Origin: Streptomyces sp. SN-593 | GTDB taxonomy: Bacteria; Actinomycetota; Actinomycetes; Streptomycetales; Streptomycetaceae | Direction of reading: 5' to 3' | DNA length: 64,000 nucleotides | Assembly (NCBI RefSeq): GCF_016756395.1 | Contig: NZ_AP018365.1 | Location: forward strand, 4,501,001-4,565,000 | In this document: piece by piece, positions 52,240-59,968 of the stretch | Layout of the letters: each line of letters starts with the position of its first letter | How positions within the stretch are numbered: the stretch's first letter is position 1 | Notes under the pieces: generated by a model | Seen by the model: the letters and a program-made list of their open reading frames with translations, nothing else | Told to the model about the DNA's origin: nothing | The model's database searches: none | Made by a program: the position numbers and the translations under genes

Positions 52240-52330
52240 GGTTCGTCCAATCTCACCGGTGGCGGTGATGTCTCGGGGGACGGCAACGGGGGCCCGCGCG
52301 GCCGGGGTCGGCCGTGGGGCGGGTGGATCG

Positions 52331-52373
52331 CGGCGTGTACGCGCCGCGGGCGGACCATGGCGCGTACACGCCG
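52331..52373 (-). promoter_or_regulatory. Attenuator hairpin between leader peptide and LLM monooxygenase
   Basis: CGGCGTGTACGCGCC (52331-52345) and GGCGCGTACACGCCG (52359-52373) form a perfect 15-bp stem with a 13-nt loop. It is 201 nt downstream of the leader stop codon and about 92 nt before the monooxygenase start. The rest of this 335-bp region has only short GC repeats (ccgggtgca and variants near 52380-52410). Confidence 0.75.
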
Positions 52374-52574
52374 AGGGTGCGCCGGGTGCACCGGGTACAC
52401 CGGGTGCTTTGGGGGCGCGGACGCGCCGCGGGTGGGTCGCGGCGCGCCAACGCGACGCGCGGGGGAACGGGGAGGGGAAGGGGGCGCGCCGTCCGGCCGC
52501 TCAGCGGAAGGCGGGCGGGCCGGAGCGGAGCCGCGGGAGGTGCGGTGCGGGGGAGGGGGAGCCGGCGGCCGTCG

Positions 52575-52682
52575 TCAGCGACAGAGCGCGGCGTGCGTAC
52601 GGCACAGGTCCACGTGACGGCGCTTCGTCCAGCCCGGCAGCGGGACCGCGGTCCCGGCCGGTCCGACGCGCGATGCCCTCAC
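52575..52682 (-). CDS. Cysteine-sensing leader peptide (HVDLCR type)
   Basis: 35 aa ending WTKRRHVDLCRTHAALCR. The RRHVDLCRxxxxLCR ending is the standard form of Streptomyces sulfur-metabolism leader peptides. Two cysteine codons near the stop would stall the ribosome when Cys-tRNA is scarce. GTG 52682 is preceded by GGGAG at 5 nt. It is followed by a 15-bp hairpin and the LLM monooxygenase gene. Confidence 0.85.
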   Translation of the reverse strand: MRASRVGPAGTAVPLPGWTKRRHVDLCRTHAALCR

Positions 52683-52777
52683 GCTGACTCCCAACGGTCC
52701 GGCGGGCACTCGCCCCCGCGGACTCTCGACCCTGCGGCCCGGGGCGCTCGCGCCCGGCCGCCTGACGGTGCGGAACG

Positions 52778-52808
52778 AACGTACGCGGCAGGTGGGCGGA
52801 CCTGTCAA
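52778..52808 (-). promoter_or_regulatory. Predicted promoter of the leader-monooxygenase unit
   Basis: On the minus strand TTGACA (52808-52803), a 19-bp spacer and TACGTT (52783-52778) precede the leader peptide start by about 95 nt. The remaining bases to 53033 are GC-rich short repeats (ccggacccggacacgg and variants) without a gene. Confidence 0.5.
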
Positions 52809-53033
52809 GGGCGCCCCCGCCCGCGACCCGGGAGGGAGGAGCCGGAGCGGGTACGGGCGGGCGCGTACGGGCGGGGCGGGGGCCGGACGCGGGCGGGGCC
52901 GGGCCCGGACACGGACTTGAGCGGACGGGGCCGGACCCGGACACGGGCGGGGCGGGAGCCGGACCCGGACCCGGACGGGAGCGGGTGCGGCCGGGTCCGC
53001 GGATCGGGAAGGGCCGGTCGGTAGGGTGCGGCC

Positions 53034-54203
53034 ATGCCCGATGCCTCCCGCCAGCCCGAGCCGTTCACCCTGTCGACCGACCCCGCGGCGCTGGAGGACC
53101 TGCGCGCGCGGCTGCGCGCCACCCGCTGGCCGGACGCCCCGGCCGACGCCGGCTGGTCGCTCGGCACCGACCTGGACTACCTGCGCGAACTCGTCGCGTA
53201 CTGGGCCGACGGCTTCGACTGGCCCGCGCAGGAGGCCGCGCTCGCGCGCTTCCCGCACTTCCGCGCCACCCTCGGCGGACTCGGCATCCACTTCGTGCAC
53301 GCGCGGGCCGCCGCGCCGGCCGGCACCGCCCTGCCGCTGGTGCTCAGCCACGGCTGGCCGGACTCGTTCTGGCGCTACGCCAAGGTCCTCCCGCTGCTCA
53401 CCGACCCCGGCGCGCACGGCGCCGACCCGGCCGACGCGTTCGACGTGGTGGTGCCCGACATGCCCGGGTACGGCTACTCCGACCACCCCGCCGGGGCGCC
53501 GCTGGACTCCGTCGCCGTCGCCGGCCTGTGGGCCGAGCTGATGGACGTCCTCGGCTACCGCGCGTTCGGCGCCGCGGGCGGCGACATCGGCAGCCACGTC
53601 AGCCGCTACCTCGCGCTCGACCACCCCGACCGGGTCGTCGCCGTCCACCGCACCGACGCGGGCGTGCCGGTGCTGCCCGAGGACCCCGGGCAGCTCACCG
53701 ACGAGGAGCGCGCGTGGTTCGACGGCGTCGCCGGCTGGGGCGCCGCCGAGGGGGCCTACGCCGCCATGCACCGGACGAAGCCGCAGACCGCGGCGTTCGG
53801 CCTCACCGACTCCCCCGCGGGGCTGGCCGCGTGGATCGTCGAGAAGCTCCGCGCCTGGAGCGACTGCGACGGAGACGTCGAGCGCGTGTACACCAAGGAC
53901 GAGATCCTCACCAACGTCACGCTCTACTGGCTCACCGGCACCATCGGCTCCTCGATGCGCATGTACGCCGCCAACGGCGCGCTCCCGCGCGCCCAGTTGA
54001 CCCGCCGGGTCGAGGTCCCCTCCGGCTTCTCGCTCTTCCCCGGCGACATCGCCCGTCCCCCGCGCGCCTGGCTCGACCGCACCGCGAACGTCGCCTACGT
54101 CAACGAGCCCGCCCGCGGCGGCCACTTCGCCGCCTTCGAGGAACCCGAGCTCTACGCCGAGGAGTTGCGGACCTTCTTCCGCCCCTTCCGGTCCCGGGGG
54201 TGA
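53034..54203 (+). CDS. Epoxide hydrolase (EHN/alpha-beta hydrolase)
   Basis: 389 aa. The N-terminal EHN domain (EPFTLSTDPAALEDLRARLR, WPDAPADAGWSLGTDLDYLR) is followed by the alpha/beta hydrolase fold: oxyanion HGWP in LSHGWPDSFWRYAK, nucleophile elbow GGDIGSHVSR with Asp as nucleophile (usually GGDWGS), lid region LTGTIGSSMRMYAAN, and the catalytic His in RGGHFAAFEEPE. Soluble and cytoplasmic; hydrolyses xenobiotic or metabolic epoxides to diols. TAGGGT (53022-53027) ends 6 nt before the ATG, indicating a leaderless transcript. Confidence 0.94.
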   Translation: MPDASRQPEPFTLSTDPAALEDLRARLRATRWPDAPADAGWSLGTDLDYLRELVAYWADGFDWPAQEAALARFPHFRATLGGLGIHFVHARAAAPAGTALPLVLSHGWPDSFWRYAKVLPLLTDPGAHGADPADAFDVVVPDMPGYGYSDHPAGAPLDSVAVAGLWAELMDVLGYRAFGAAGGDIGSHVSRYLALDHPDRVVAVHRTDAGVPVLPEDPGQLTDEERAWFDGVAGWGAAEGAYAAMHRTKPQTAAFGLTDSPAGLAAWIVEKLRAWSDCDGDVERVYTKDEILTNVTLYWLTGTIGSSMRMYAANGALPRAQLTRRVEVPSGFSLFPGDIARPPRAWLDRTANVAYVNEPARGGHFAAFEEPELYAEELRTFFRPFRSRG

Positions 54204-54216
54204 GGCCCGCGGGGCG

Positions 54217-54246
54217 CTGACAGACCGGCGGGCGTGTGCCTATGAT
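54217..54246 (+). promoter_or_regulatory. Strong housekeeping-type promoter before the MoxR-VWA unit
   Basis: CTGACA (54217-54222), an 18-bp spacer and TATGAT (54241-54246) are the best vegetative promoter match in the window. Transcription should start near 54253, right at the ATG of the mini-ORF. Confidence 0.7.
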
Positions 54247-54253
54247 GCGCGGG

Positions 54254-54307
54254 ATGAACTCCTCCTCGTACGGATTGGGGGACTCGATCGTGCACGGTGA
54301 CTGCTGA
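54254..54307 (+). CDS. 17-codon leaderless mini-ORF coupled to the next gene
   Basis: MNSSSYGLGDSIVHGDC followed by TGA at 54305-54307, whose last base is the A of the next ATG (TGATG). It lies directly at the predicted transcription start. It may serve to deliver ribosomes to the weakly signalled start of the following gene, or act as a regulatory leader. Not recognised as a known peptide. Confidence 0.55.
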   Translation: MNSSSYGLGDSIVHGDC

Positions 54308-55842
54308 TGGCAGCCCACCTCACGACCGGGATTCCGCCCCGCCTGCTGATGTGGCAGCGCGTACGCGCGTACGCCGTGCCACCGTCCATGATCGGGACCG
54401 CGACCGCACGCCGTGCGGTCGGTGACTGGGCCGGCGCCTGCGCCGCCGCCCGCGTCGACGTCGATCTCGACCTGCGCGCCGTGCGCGACCGCCACGGCAC
54501 CGATGTCCTCACCCGGCTCCGGGCCGACCTGCGCCGACTGGCGCCGGACCTGCTGCGCTGGCACATGCCCCGGGCCGCCCCCGACGGCCGGCTCCGGCCG
54601 GGACTGACGATCCTCCTGGCCCGCTACGCGACGTCCGGCCTCCCGCTGGAGCTGGTGGTGCGGACGCCGCCGGTGTGGGCGTCCGCCGGCCAGCGGATGG
54701 CGCTGGCCGTCCGGGAGGGGCCGGCGCGCTTCGGCGCCGGAACCCCGCCGGGCCCGCCGCCGCACCGGAACCCGTACCGGAACCCGTACCGGAATCCGTA
54801 CCGGAGACCGGGGCCTCACCCGCACCCGCATCCCGACCGGCGCTTCCGGCTCGACCTGCACCGGCACCTGTGGGACGCCGCGCGCAGCCCCGAACTGGCG
54901 CTCCGCTGCGGCGCGGCGGCCGTGCCACCCGGCGCCGATTCGCCCTGGGCCGACTCGACTTGGGCGGTGTCGCGTTGGGCCGAGGAGGCCGAGCTGCTGT
55001 GCGAGGCCGAGGGCCGCCCGCGCGGGGCGTTCACGGTACGGCTCGGCGGCGGCCGCGCGGCCGTGCTCGAACTCTTCGCGCCCGACGACTCCCACGCACC
55101 GGCGTTCCGGCCGGTGGCGGGGGAACCGTCACCGCGGGACGTCGCGGCGCTGCCGGTGCTGCCGGAGGCGGCGGCCCGGGTGCTGCCCGATCTGGAGCTG
55201 CTGCGGGCGGGGTTGGCGGTTCCCGGCGAGCTGCACCCGCTCGTGGCCGGGAGGCTGGCGCCGTACGCGGCCGACCCGGGCTCGTATGCCGGCGGCCGCG
55301 GCGGCCCGGTACCGGTGGCCGGTGCGGCATCCTCGCCGGGCGACCCGCACCGGGTGGAGTGCCGTGGCGAGGTGCACCGGATCGCGCTGCGCGACGGGGT
55401 GTTGACGGCGGTGGACCACGACCCGGCCGAACTGCGCAGGGAGGAGCTGCTGGTGGCGCTCGGCGGCCCGGCCCTGCCGTGCCTGCGCGCGATCGACCGG
55501 GCGCACCGCACCCCGGAGGCGCTGCCCGCGGTCCGCGAACGGCTCCGCCACGGCGACGTGGCCGCAGCGCTGGCGGTGGTCGAGGGGCTGCTCGGTCCGC
55601 GCGCGGTGCTGCGGGACGGGCCGCTCCGCGAGGAGTGGGAAGAAGCCGCGGTCGGCCGGATCGGCCAGGGGCTCTTCCGCTCGGGCCTGGTCGACCGGCA
55701 TCCGGCCGCCGCCGGTCGGGAGGCGCCGGGGACGGCGCGGGCGACACCCGCGTACAGGCCGCGGCCGGGCCGCGGCATCCCCCGGGACATGACCCGCAAG
55801 CAGGGCTCGCGGGGCCGGCCCCGTACCGGCCAGTTCCGCTGA
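54307..55842 (+). CDS. Unknown protein of the MoxR-VWA unit
   Basis: 511 aa, no family recognised. It is helical and Arg/Ala-rich, with PPRLLMWQRVRAYAVPPSMI near the start, RRLAPDLLRWHMPRAAPDGR, a hydrophobic core LRPGLTILLARYATSGLPLE, and a later domain HRVECRGEVHRIALRDGVLT, VDHDPAELRREELLVALGGP and CLRAIDRAHRTPEALPAVRE. A repeat insertion NPYRNPYRNPYRRPGPHPHP is encoded by three 12-bp tandem copies (about 54764-54799). It has no signal peptide and ends in a basic tail. Being first in an operon with a MoxR ATPase and a VWA protein, it may be their substrate or effector. A tail-end RNA or DNA role cannot be judged. Confidence 0.75.
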   Translation: MAAHLTTGIPPRLLMWQRVRAYAVPPSMIGTATARRAVGDWAGACAAARVDVDLDLRAVRDRHGTDVLTRLRADLRRLAPDLLRWHMPRAAPDGRLRPGLTILLARYATSGLPLELVVRTPPVWASAGQRMALAVREGPARFGAGTPPGPPPHRNPYRNPYRNPYRRPGPHPHPHPDRRFRLDLHRHLWDAARSPELALRCGAAAVPPGADSPWADSTWAVSRWAEEAELLCEAEGRPRGAFTVRLGGGRAAVLELFAPDDSHAPAFRPVAGEPSPRDVAALPVLPEAAARVLPDLELLRAGLAVPGELHPLVAGRLAPYAADPGSYAGGRGGPVPVAGAASSPGDPHRVECRGEVHRIALRDGVLTAVDHDPAELRREELLVALGGPALPCLRAIDRAHRTPEALPAVRERLRHGDVAAALAVVEGLLGPRAVLRDGPLREEWEEAAVGRIGQGLFRSGLVDRHPAAAGREAPGTARATPAYRPRPGRGIPRDMTRKQGSRGRPRTGQFR

Positions 55843-56092
55843 CGGGCTGCCGCCCCCGCCGGTCCCCTTCGGTCCAAAGCTCCGCCGCACAGCCGTCGTG
55901 ACGGCCGCCGGACGGCCGCACGGTCGACCTGCCCTGCCGCACGGCTGTACCCCCGGCGCGCCGTCCGCCGTGTCCCGGACACGGCGGCACCACGCCGTGC
56001 CGAACTCCGCCGCGCACACCGCGTGTTCGGCACCCCACGTCCATGACCGCCAGGACGGGTCGACCCGTCCCCGCACACCCCAGGTGATGCCC

Positions 56093-57478
56093 ATGACCTC
56101 CAGTACCCTCGTGCCTTCCGCCGTACCCGTGCCGGCGCCCACACCCGACCCCGTACCCGTCGCCGACCCCGTACCCGTGGCCGACCCCGACCCCGTACCC
56201 GGGGCCGCCGGGGCCGCCGCGCGCACGGGGGCCGCGGGGAGCCGCGCGACGGATGCCCGACTCGCCCTGGCCGACCGGATGTTGGACATCCTGCGGACGA
56301 CCTCCACGGAACCGCGTCCCGACGAGCAGCTCGAAGCGCTCATGCTGGCCGTCGCCGCCGACCTGCCGGTGCTGCTGTGGGGCGAGCCCGGCATCGGCAA
56401 GACCGCCGCTCTGACGCAGCTCGCGGCGTGCCTCGACCTGCCGCTGACCACGGTGATCGCGAGCGTCCACGAACCGTCCGACTTCTCCGGTCTGCCCATC
56501 GTCGGGGAGGACCCCGAGGCGCGCGGGGTGCCGATGGCGCCGCCGCGCTGGGCCGTCGAACTGGTGCGGGCCGGCCGGGGCCTGCTCTTCCTCGACGAGT
56601 TGTCCACCGCCACTCCCGCCGTCCAGGCGGCGCTGCTCCGGGTCGTGCTGGAACGGCGGGTCGGCGCACTCCGACTGCCCCCGGCCGTGCGGATCGTGGC
56701 CGCCGCCAACCCCCGCGCGTCCGCGGCCGACGGGTGGGAGCTGAGCCCGCCGCTGGCCAACCGCTTCGTGCACCTGTACTGGGTGCACGACCCCGACGTG
56801 GTGGTGCGCGGGCTCGGCGGTGTCTGGCCCCGGGCCGAGCTGCCCCGGCTCGCGCCCGAACGGCTGCCGGAGGCGGCGGAGTTCGCCCGGCGCGCGGTCT
56901 GCGGTTTCCTGCTGGCCCGGCCGACGCTGATCCACCGCCTGCCGAGCACCGAGACGCGGCGCGGCGGTGCCTGGCCCTCGCCGCGCAGTTGGGAGGCGGC
57001 CCTCACGCTGCTGGCCTTCGGCACCGCGGCCGGGGTCTCCCGCGACGTGCTCGCCCTGCTGGTGCGCGGGGCGGTCGGCGACGGGCCCGGCCTCGAACTC
57101 CTCGCCCACCTGGACCGGATGGAACTGCCCGACCCCGAGGAGCTCCTGGCAGACCCGGTGGCCGCCGGACTTCCGGAGCGGGGCGACCTGCGCCAGGCCG
57201 CCCTGGAGTCGGTGGTCGCCGCCGTCGGCGCCCGCCCGCGGCGGGAGCGGTGGGAGGCGGCCTGGGCGGTGCTGGCCAGGGCCCTGGAGACCGGCGCCCC
57301 GGACCTGCTGGTCGCCCCGGCCACGGCGCTGGCGGCGCTGCGCCGCGACGACTGGGAGGTTCCGGAGGGGGTGGAGCGGCTGGCCGGGGTGATCGGCCTC
57401 GCCCGCCGGGCGGACCGCTCGGTGCGGCGGGCGGAGTCGGCGCAGGGCGGCCACGGGTCCGCGGGGGTGCGGCGATGA
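56093..57478 (+). CDS. MoxR-family AAA+ ATPase
   Basis: 461 aa. A Pro/Val/Asp repeat N-terminus (PVPVADPVPVADPDPVPG) precedes the AAA domain: LPVLLWGEPGIGKTAALTQL (Walker A), SVHEPSDFSGLPIVGEDPEA (MoxR-type pore/insert), GRGLLFLDELSTATPAVQAA (Walker B), VRIVAAANPRASAADGWELS (sensor 1). MoxR proteins act with VWA partners as chaperones for metal insertion or complex assembly. The start is uncertain: ATG 56093 has AGGTGA 5 nt upstream; ATG 56087 is also possible. The upstream 250-bp gap has no gene. It overlaps the VWA gene (ATGA). Confidence 0.9.
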   Translation: MTSSTLVPSAVPVPAPTPDPVPVADPVPVADPDPVPGAAGAAARTGAAGSRATDARLALADRMLDILRTTSTEPRPDEQLEALMLAVAADLPVLLWGEPGIGKTAALTQLAACLDLPLTTVIASVHEPSDFSGLPIVGEDPEARGVPMAPPRWAVELVRAGRGLLFLDELSTATPAVQAALLRVVLERRVGALRLPPAVRIVAAANPRASAADGWELSPPLANRFVHLYWVHDPDVVVRGLGGVWPRAELPRLAPERLPEAAEFARRAVCGFLLARPTLIHRLPSTETRRGGAWPSPRSWEAALTLLAFGTAAGVSRDVLALLVRGAVGDGPGLELLAHLDRMELPDPEELLADPVAAGLPERGDLRQAALESVVAAVGARPRRERWEAAWAVLARALETGAPDLLVAPATALAALRRDDWEVPEGVERLAGVIGLARRADRSVRRAESAQGGHGSAGVRR

Positions 57479-58881
57479 CGGACCCCGCGAAGCGCCCGGG
57501 GCCACGCCCGGTCCCGTACCCGCAGCCGTACCCGAAGCCGGGTCCTGGCCCGAAGCCGGGACCCGGGCCGAAGCCGGTATCCGGGCCGAAGCCGGCACCG
57601 GGTCCGCACCCTTCCCCCGCCTCGGTCCCCGCCCCGGCCCCGTCCCCGCGGGCGGCGTCCGGCCCCGCGCTTCCGCTGGATCGGGAGAAACTGCTGGCGG
57701 CGCGGCTGCACGCGGTGCGGGTGCGCCCGTACCTGGCCGACGCGCTCTTCGCGCTGCACGTCGTCGAGGACCGGTCGGTGCCCACGATGGCGGTGGACGC
57801 GTACTGGCGCGTCTACGTCTCGCCCGCCTTCGTGGCGCTGCTGCCGGTGGAGGAACTGGCGGGCGTGTGGGTCCACGAGGTCTCCCACCTGCTGCGCGAC
57901 CACCACGGGAGGGGCGAGCGCCACGCGCGGGAGCACGAGGCGTACGGCCCGGGGGAGCGGCTGCGGCAGAACATCGCCGCCGACTTCGAGATCAACGACG
58001 ACATCTACGGCGACGGTCTGCCCCGGCCCGCCGGCGCGGCGATGCCCGGCATGCTGGGGCTGAGCGGCGGCCTGCTGATGGAGGAGTACCTGCGGACCTC
58101 GTCGCTGTCGGGAGCCGCCGACCTGGCCTGGCTCGACTGCGGCGGCGGGGCCGACGGGCACGCGCGGCCCTGGGAGAGGGGGCCCGACGGTGCCCACGGG
58201 CTGAGCCGGCAGCAGCGGGACGCGGTCCGCTTCCGGGTCGCCGAGGCGATCAGGGGCCGGCCGGGCACCGCCCCGCAGGGGTGGCGGCGGTGGGCGGAGC
58301 AGGCGTTCCACCCGCCCCAACCCTGGCGGCAGTTGCTGGGAGCGGCGGTCCGCTCGGCGGTGAGCACCCCGGGGACCGGCGGCGACCACACCTACCGCCG
58401 CCCGTCCCGGCGTTCGGCGGGGGTGCCCGGGGTGGTGCTGCCGAGCCTGCGCCGTACGCCGCCCCGGGTCCACGTCGTGATCGACACCTCGGGCTCGGTG
58501 AGCGACGCCGAACTGGGCAGCGCGCTGCTGGAGGTGGCGGCGATCTCGCGGGCGGTCGGCGGGCGGCGCGACCTGGTCTCGGTGATCTCCTGCGACGCCG
58601 CCGCGGGGATCGCGGTCCCCGTCTGCCGCGCCGAGGGCATCGAACTGGTCGGCGGCGGCGGGACCGACCTGCGCTCCGGCTTCGCCCGGGCGCTGCGGTC
58701 CCACCACCGTCCGGACGTGATCGTCGCGTTCACCGACGGGCAGACCCCGTGGCCGTCCGCGCCCCCGCCCTGCCGCACCGTGGTCGGCCTCTTCCGCCGA
58801 CCCGCCCCCGCCGACGACGAGGAGGACCCCTTCCACGTGCCCGCGCCGCCCGCGTGGGCGCGGGTCGTCACGATCGGGTGA
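57475..58881 (+). CDS. VWA-like metallopeptidase-domain protein (DUF2201-type), partner of MoxR
   Basis: 468 aa. A Pro/Lys/Gly repeat N-terminus (PYPKPGPGPKPGPGPKPVSG) of about 60 residues is followed by a metallopeptidase-like domain with HEVSHLLRDHHGRGERH (HExxH motif) and NIAADFEINDDIYGDGLPRP, and a C-terminal VWA domain with MIDAS residues DTSGSVS, then GGGGTDLRSGF and VIVAFTDGQTPWP. Start overlaps the MoxR stop (ATGA), so the two are made together. Such VWA-like/MoxR pairs occur in co-chaperone and conflict-type systems; the target is unknown. Confidence 0.9.
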   Translation: MTDPAKRPGPRPVPYPQPYPKPGPGPKPGPGPKPVSGPKPAPGPHPSPASVPAPAPSPRAASGPALPLDREKLLAARLHAVRVRPYLADALFALHVVEDRSVPTMAVDAYWRVYVSPAFVALLPVEELAGVWVHEVSHLLRDHHGRGERHAREHEAYGPGERLRQNIAADFEINDDIYGDGLPRPAGAAMPGMLGLSGGLLMEEYLRTSSLSGAADLAWLDCGGGADGHARPWERGPDGAHGLSRQQRDAVRFRVAEAIRGRPGTAPQGWRRWAEQAFHPPQPWRQLLGAAVRSAVSTPGTGGDHTYRRPSRRSAGVPGVVLPSLRRTPPRVHVVIDTSGSVSDAELGSALLEVAAISRAVGGRRDLVSVISCDAAAGIAVPVCRAEGIELVGGGGTDLRSGFARALRSHHRPDVIVAFTDGQTPWPSAPPPCRTVVGLFRRPAPADDEEDPFHVPAPPAWARVVTIG

Positions 58882-58971
58882 GGGGCGCTCCGCGGGGTGG
58901 GGACCACCGAGTGGGCACGTGCCGTCGCCGGGTCGGCCGCGGCCGGTAGTCGGGCGCCGTCGTCAGGTCGG

Positions 58972-59013
58972 CCGGTGGCCGGTGGCCGGTGGCCGGTGGC
59001 CGGTGGCCGGTGG
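58972..59013. repeat. Six tandem copies of a 7-bp repeat
   Basis: CCGGTGG is repeated six times without error (58972-59013) in the 212-bp gap between the convergent VWA and TOPRIM genes. A slippage-type repeat; the rest of the gap shows no gene. Confidence 0.9.
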
Positions 59014-59093
59014 CCGGCGGCGGCCGTCGGTCGGGCGCCGCGCCGGGGTGCGCTCGACCCCGGCCGCCTCCCCCGAGGGCGCCGCGCCGACGG

Positions 59094-59705
59094 TCAGATG
59101 TCGGCGAGCAGGTCATCGAGGGGCGCGGGGGCGTGGTCCGGGGGCAGCGCCTCGACGAGGACGCGGCCGTAGCGGATCTTCCGGCCCTTCTTCGTGCCGA
59201 AGAACCGCCGGTACCGCTGCGGGTCGGTCCGGTCGCGCTGGGCGGGCTGCCGGAGGAAGGTCGTCAGGGCGCGCAGGTCGCCTTCCGCGCGCACCAGTTC
59301 GGCCACCCTCGGCACACCCAGCGCGCGGATCAGCTCGTCCTCCAGGTCCGCCGCACAGACGAAGAAGCGCTGCCGCTCGGCTCCGGCCCGGGCGAAACCG
59401 CGCTCGTAGAAGCCGCGTTCCGCCTCGTCGCACAGCCCGGTCAGGCGCAGGTCCAGGCCGGGCGGCCCGAGCAGCCGGGCGAAGCGCGCGACGCTCATCG
59501 CCCCGCCCATCGGCAGCACGCAGACGCCCTCGCCGGCCAGGTCCCGGCCGCGCCGTCCGGCCAGCGCGTCGACCGCCTCCACGTCGCTCGGCCCCTCCAC
59601 GAGCACCACGCAGCCGACCCGCGCCCGCGCGGCCGCCTCCGCCGCCGCGTCACCGCTCCCGCGCCCGGCCGCCCACGCGAGCGCCGCCTCCCGGAACCGC
59701 GCCAT
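59094..59705 (-). CDS. Stand-alone TOPRIM-domain protein (OLD-type)
   Basis: 203 aa. After a short helix (MARFREAALAWAAG) comes a TOPRIM core: VGCVVLVEGPSDVEAVDALA (motif with the conserved Glu), EGVCVLPMGGAMSVARFARL, and LRLTGLCDEAERGFYERGFA (the acidic DxE-like part reads CDEAE). It continues ALTTFLRQPAQRDRTDP and KKGRKIRYGRVLVEALPPDH. It is like the C-terminal TOPRIM nuclease half of OLD proteins but without any ABC ATPase domain. It could be a nuclease or primase-like accessory; no ATPase partner is next to it. ATG 59705; the GTG nine bases upstream is also possible. Confidence 0.82.
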   Translation of the reverse strand: MARFREAALAWAAGRGSGDAAAEAAARARVGCVVLVEGPSDVEAVDALAGRRGRDLAGEGVCVLPMGGAMSVARFARLLGPPGLDLRLTGLCDEAERGFYERGFARAGAERQRFFVCAADLEDELIRALGVPRVAELVRAEGDLRALTTFLRQPAQRDRTDPQRYRRFFGTKKGRKIRYGRVLVEALPPDHAPAPLDDLLADI

Positions 59706-59829
59706 GTCCGCCACCCCCCGAGTCTCCGCCGCCCCGCCCCGACCCGGTACCGAATTTCCGCCGCGCCCCCCGGGCCGACCTCCGAGACGCACCCGCGCGC
59801 CGACCGCTGCTCTTCGCTGCCTTTGCCTG

Positions 59830-59845
59830 ACACATGATCATGTGT
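59830..59845. promoter_or_regulatory. Perfect 16-bp palindrome between TOPRIM and HTH genes
   Basis: ACACATGATCATGTGT is a perfect palindrome in an AT-rich island, 124 bp upstream of the helix-turn-helix protein start and 125 bp upstream of the TOPRIM start. Related half-sites tgtcacaag and tgtcaccag follow at about 59847 and 59892. It is an operator or initiator-protein site. Confidence 0.65.
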
Positions 59846-59968
59846 TGTCACAAGACGGTCGATTGGGTCGGGTTCTGCATGGTACGTTCTGTCACCAGAG
59901 AACTTTAAAGAGTGACCCCGGCAGCGCTGGAACGCTCCGGGGTCCGGCACAAGGAGAAACACCTCCTC

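Noticed and set aside
52683..53033. Possible small gene in the ccggacccggacacgg repeat region.
   Set aside because: All frames are low-complexity and lack a ribosome site; only the leader promoter and the leaderless -10 of the epoxide hydrolase are supported.
58972..59013. CRISPR-like short repeat array.
   Set aside because: Seven-bp units without spacers; it is a simple tandem repeat.
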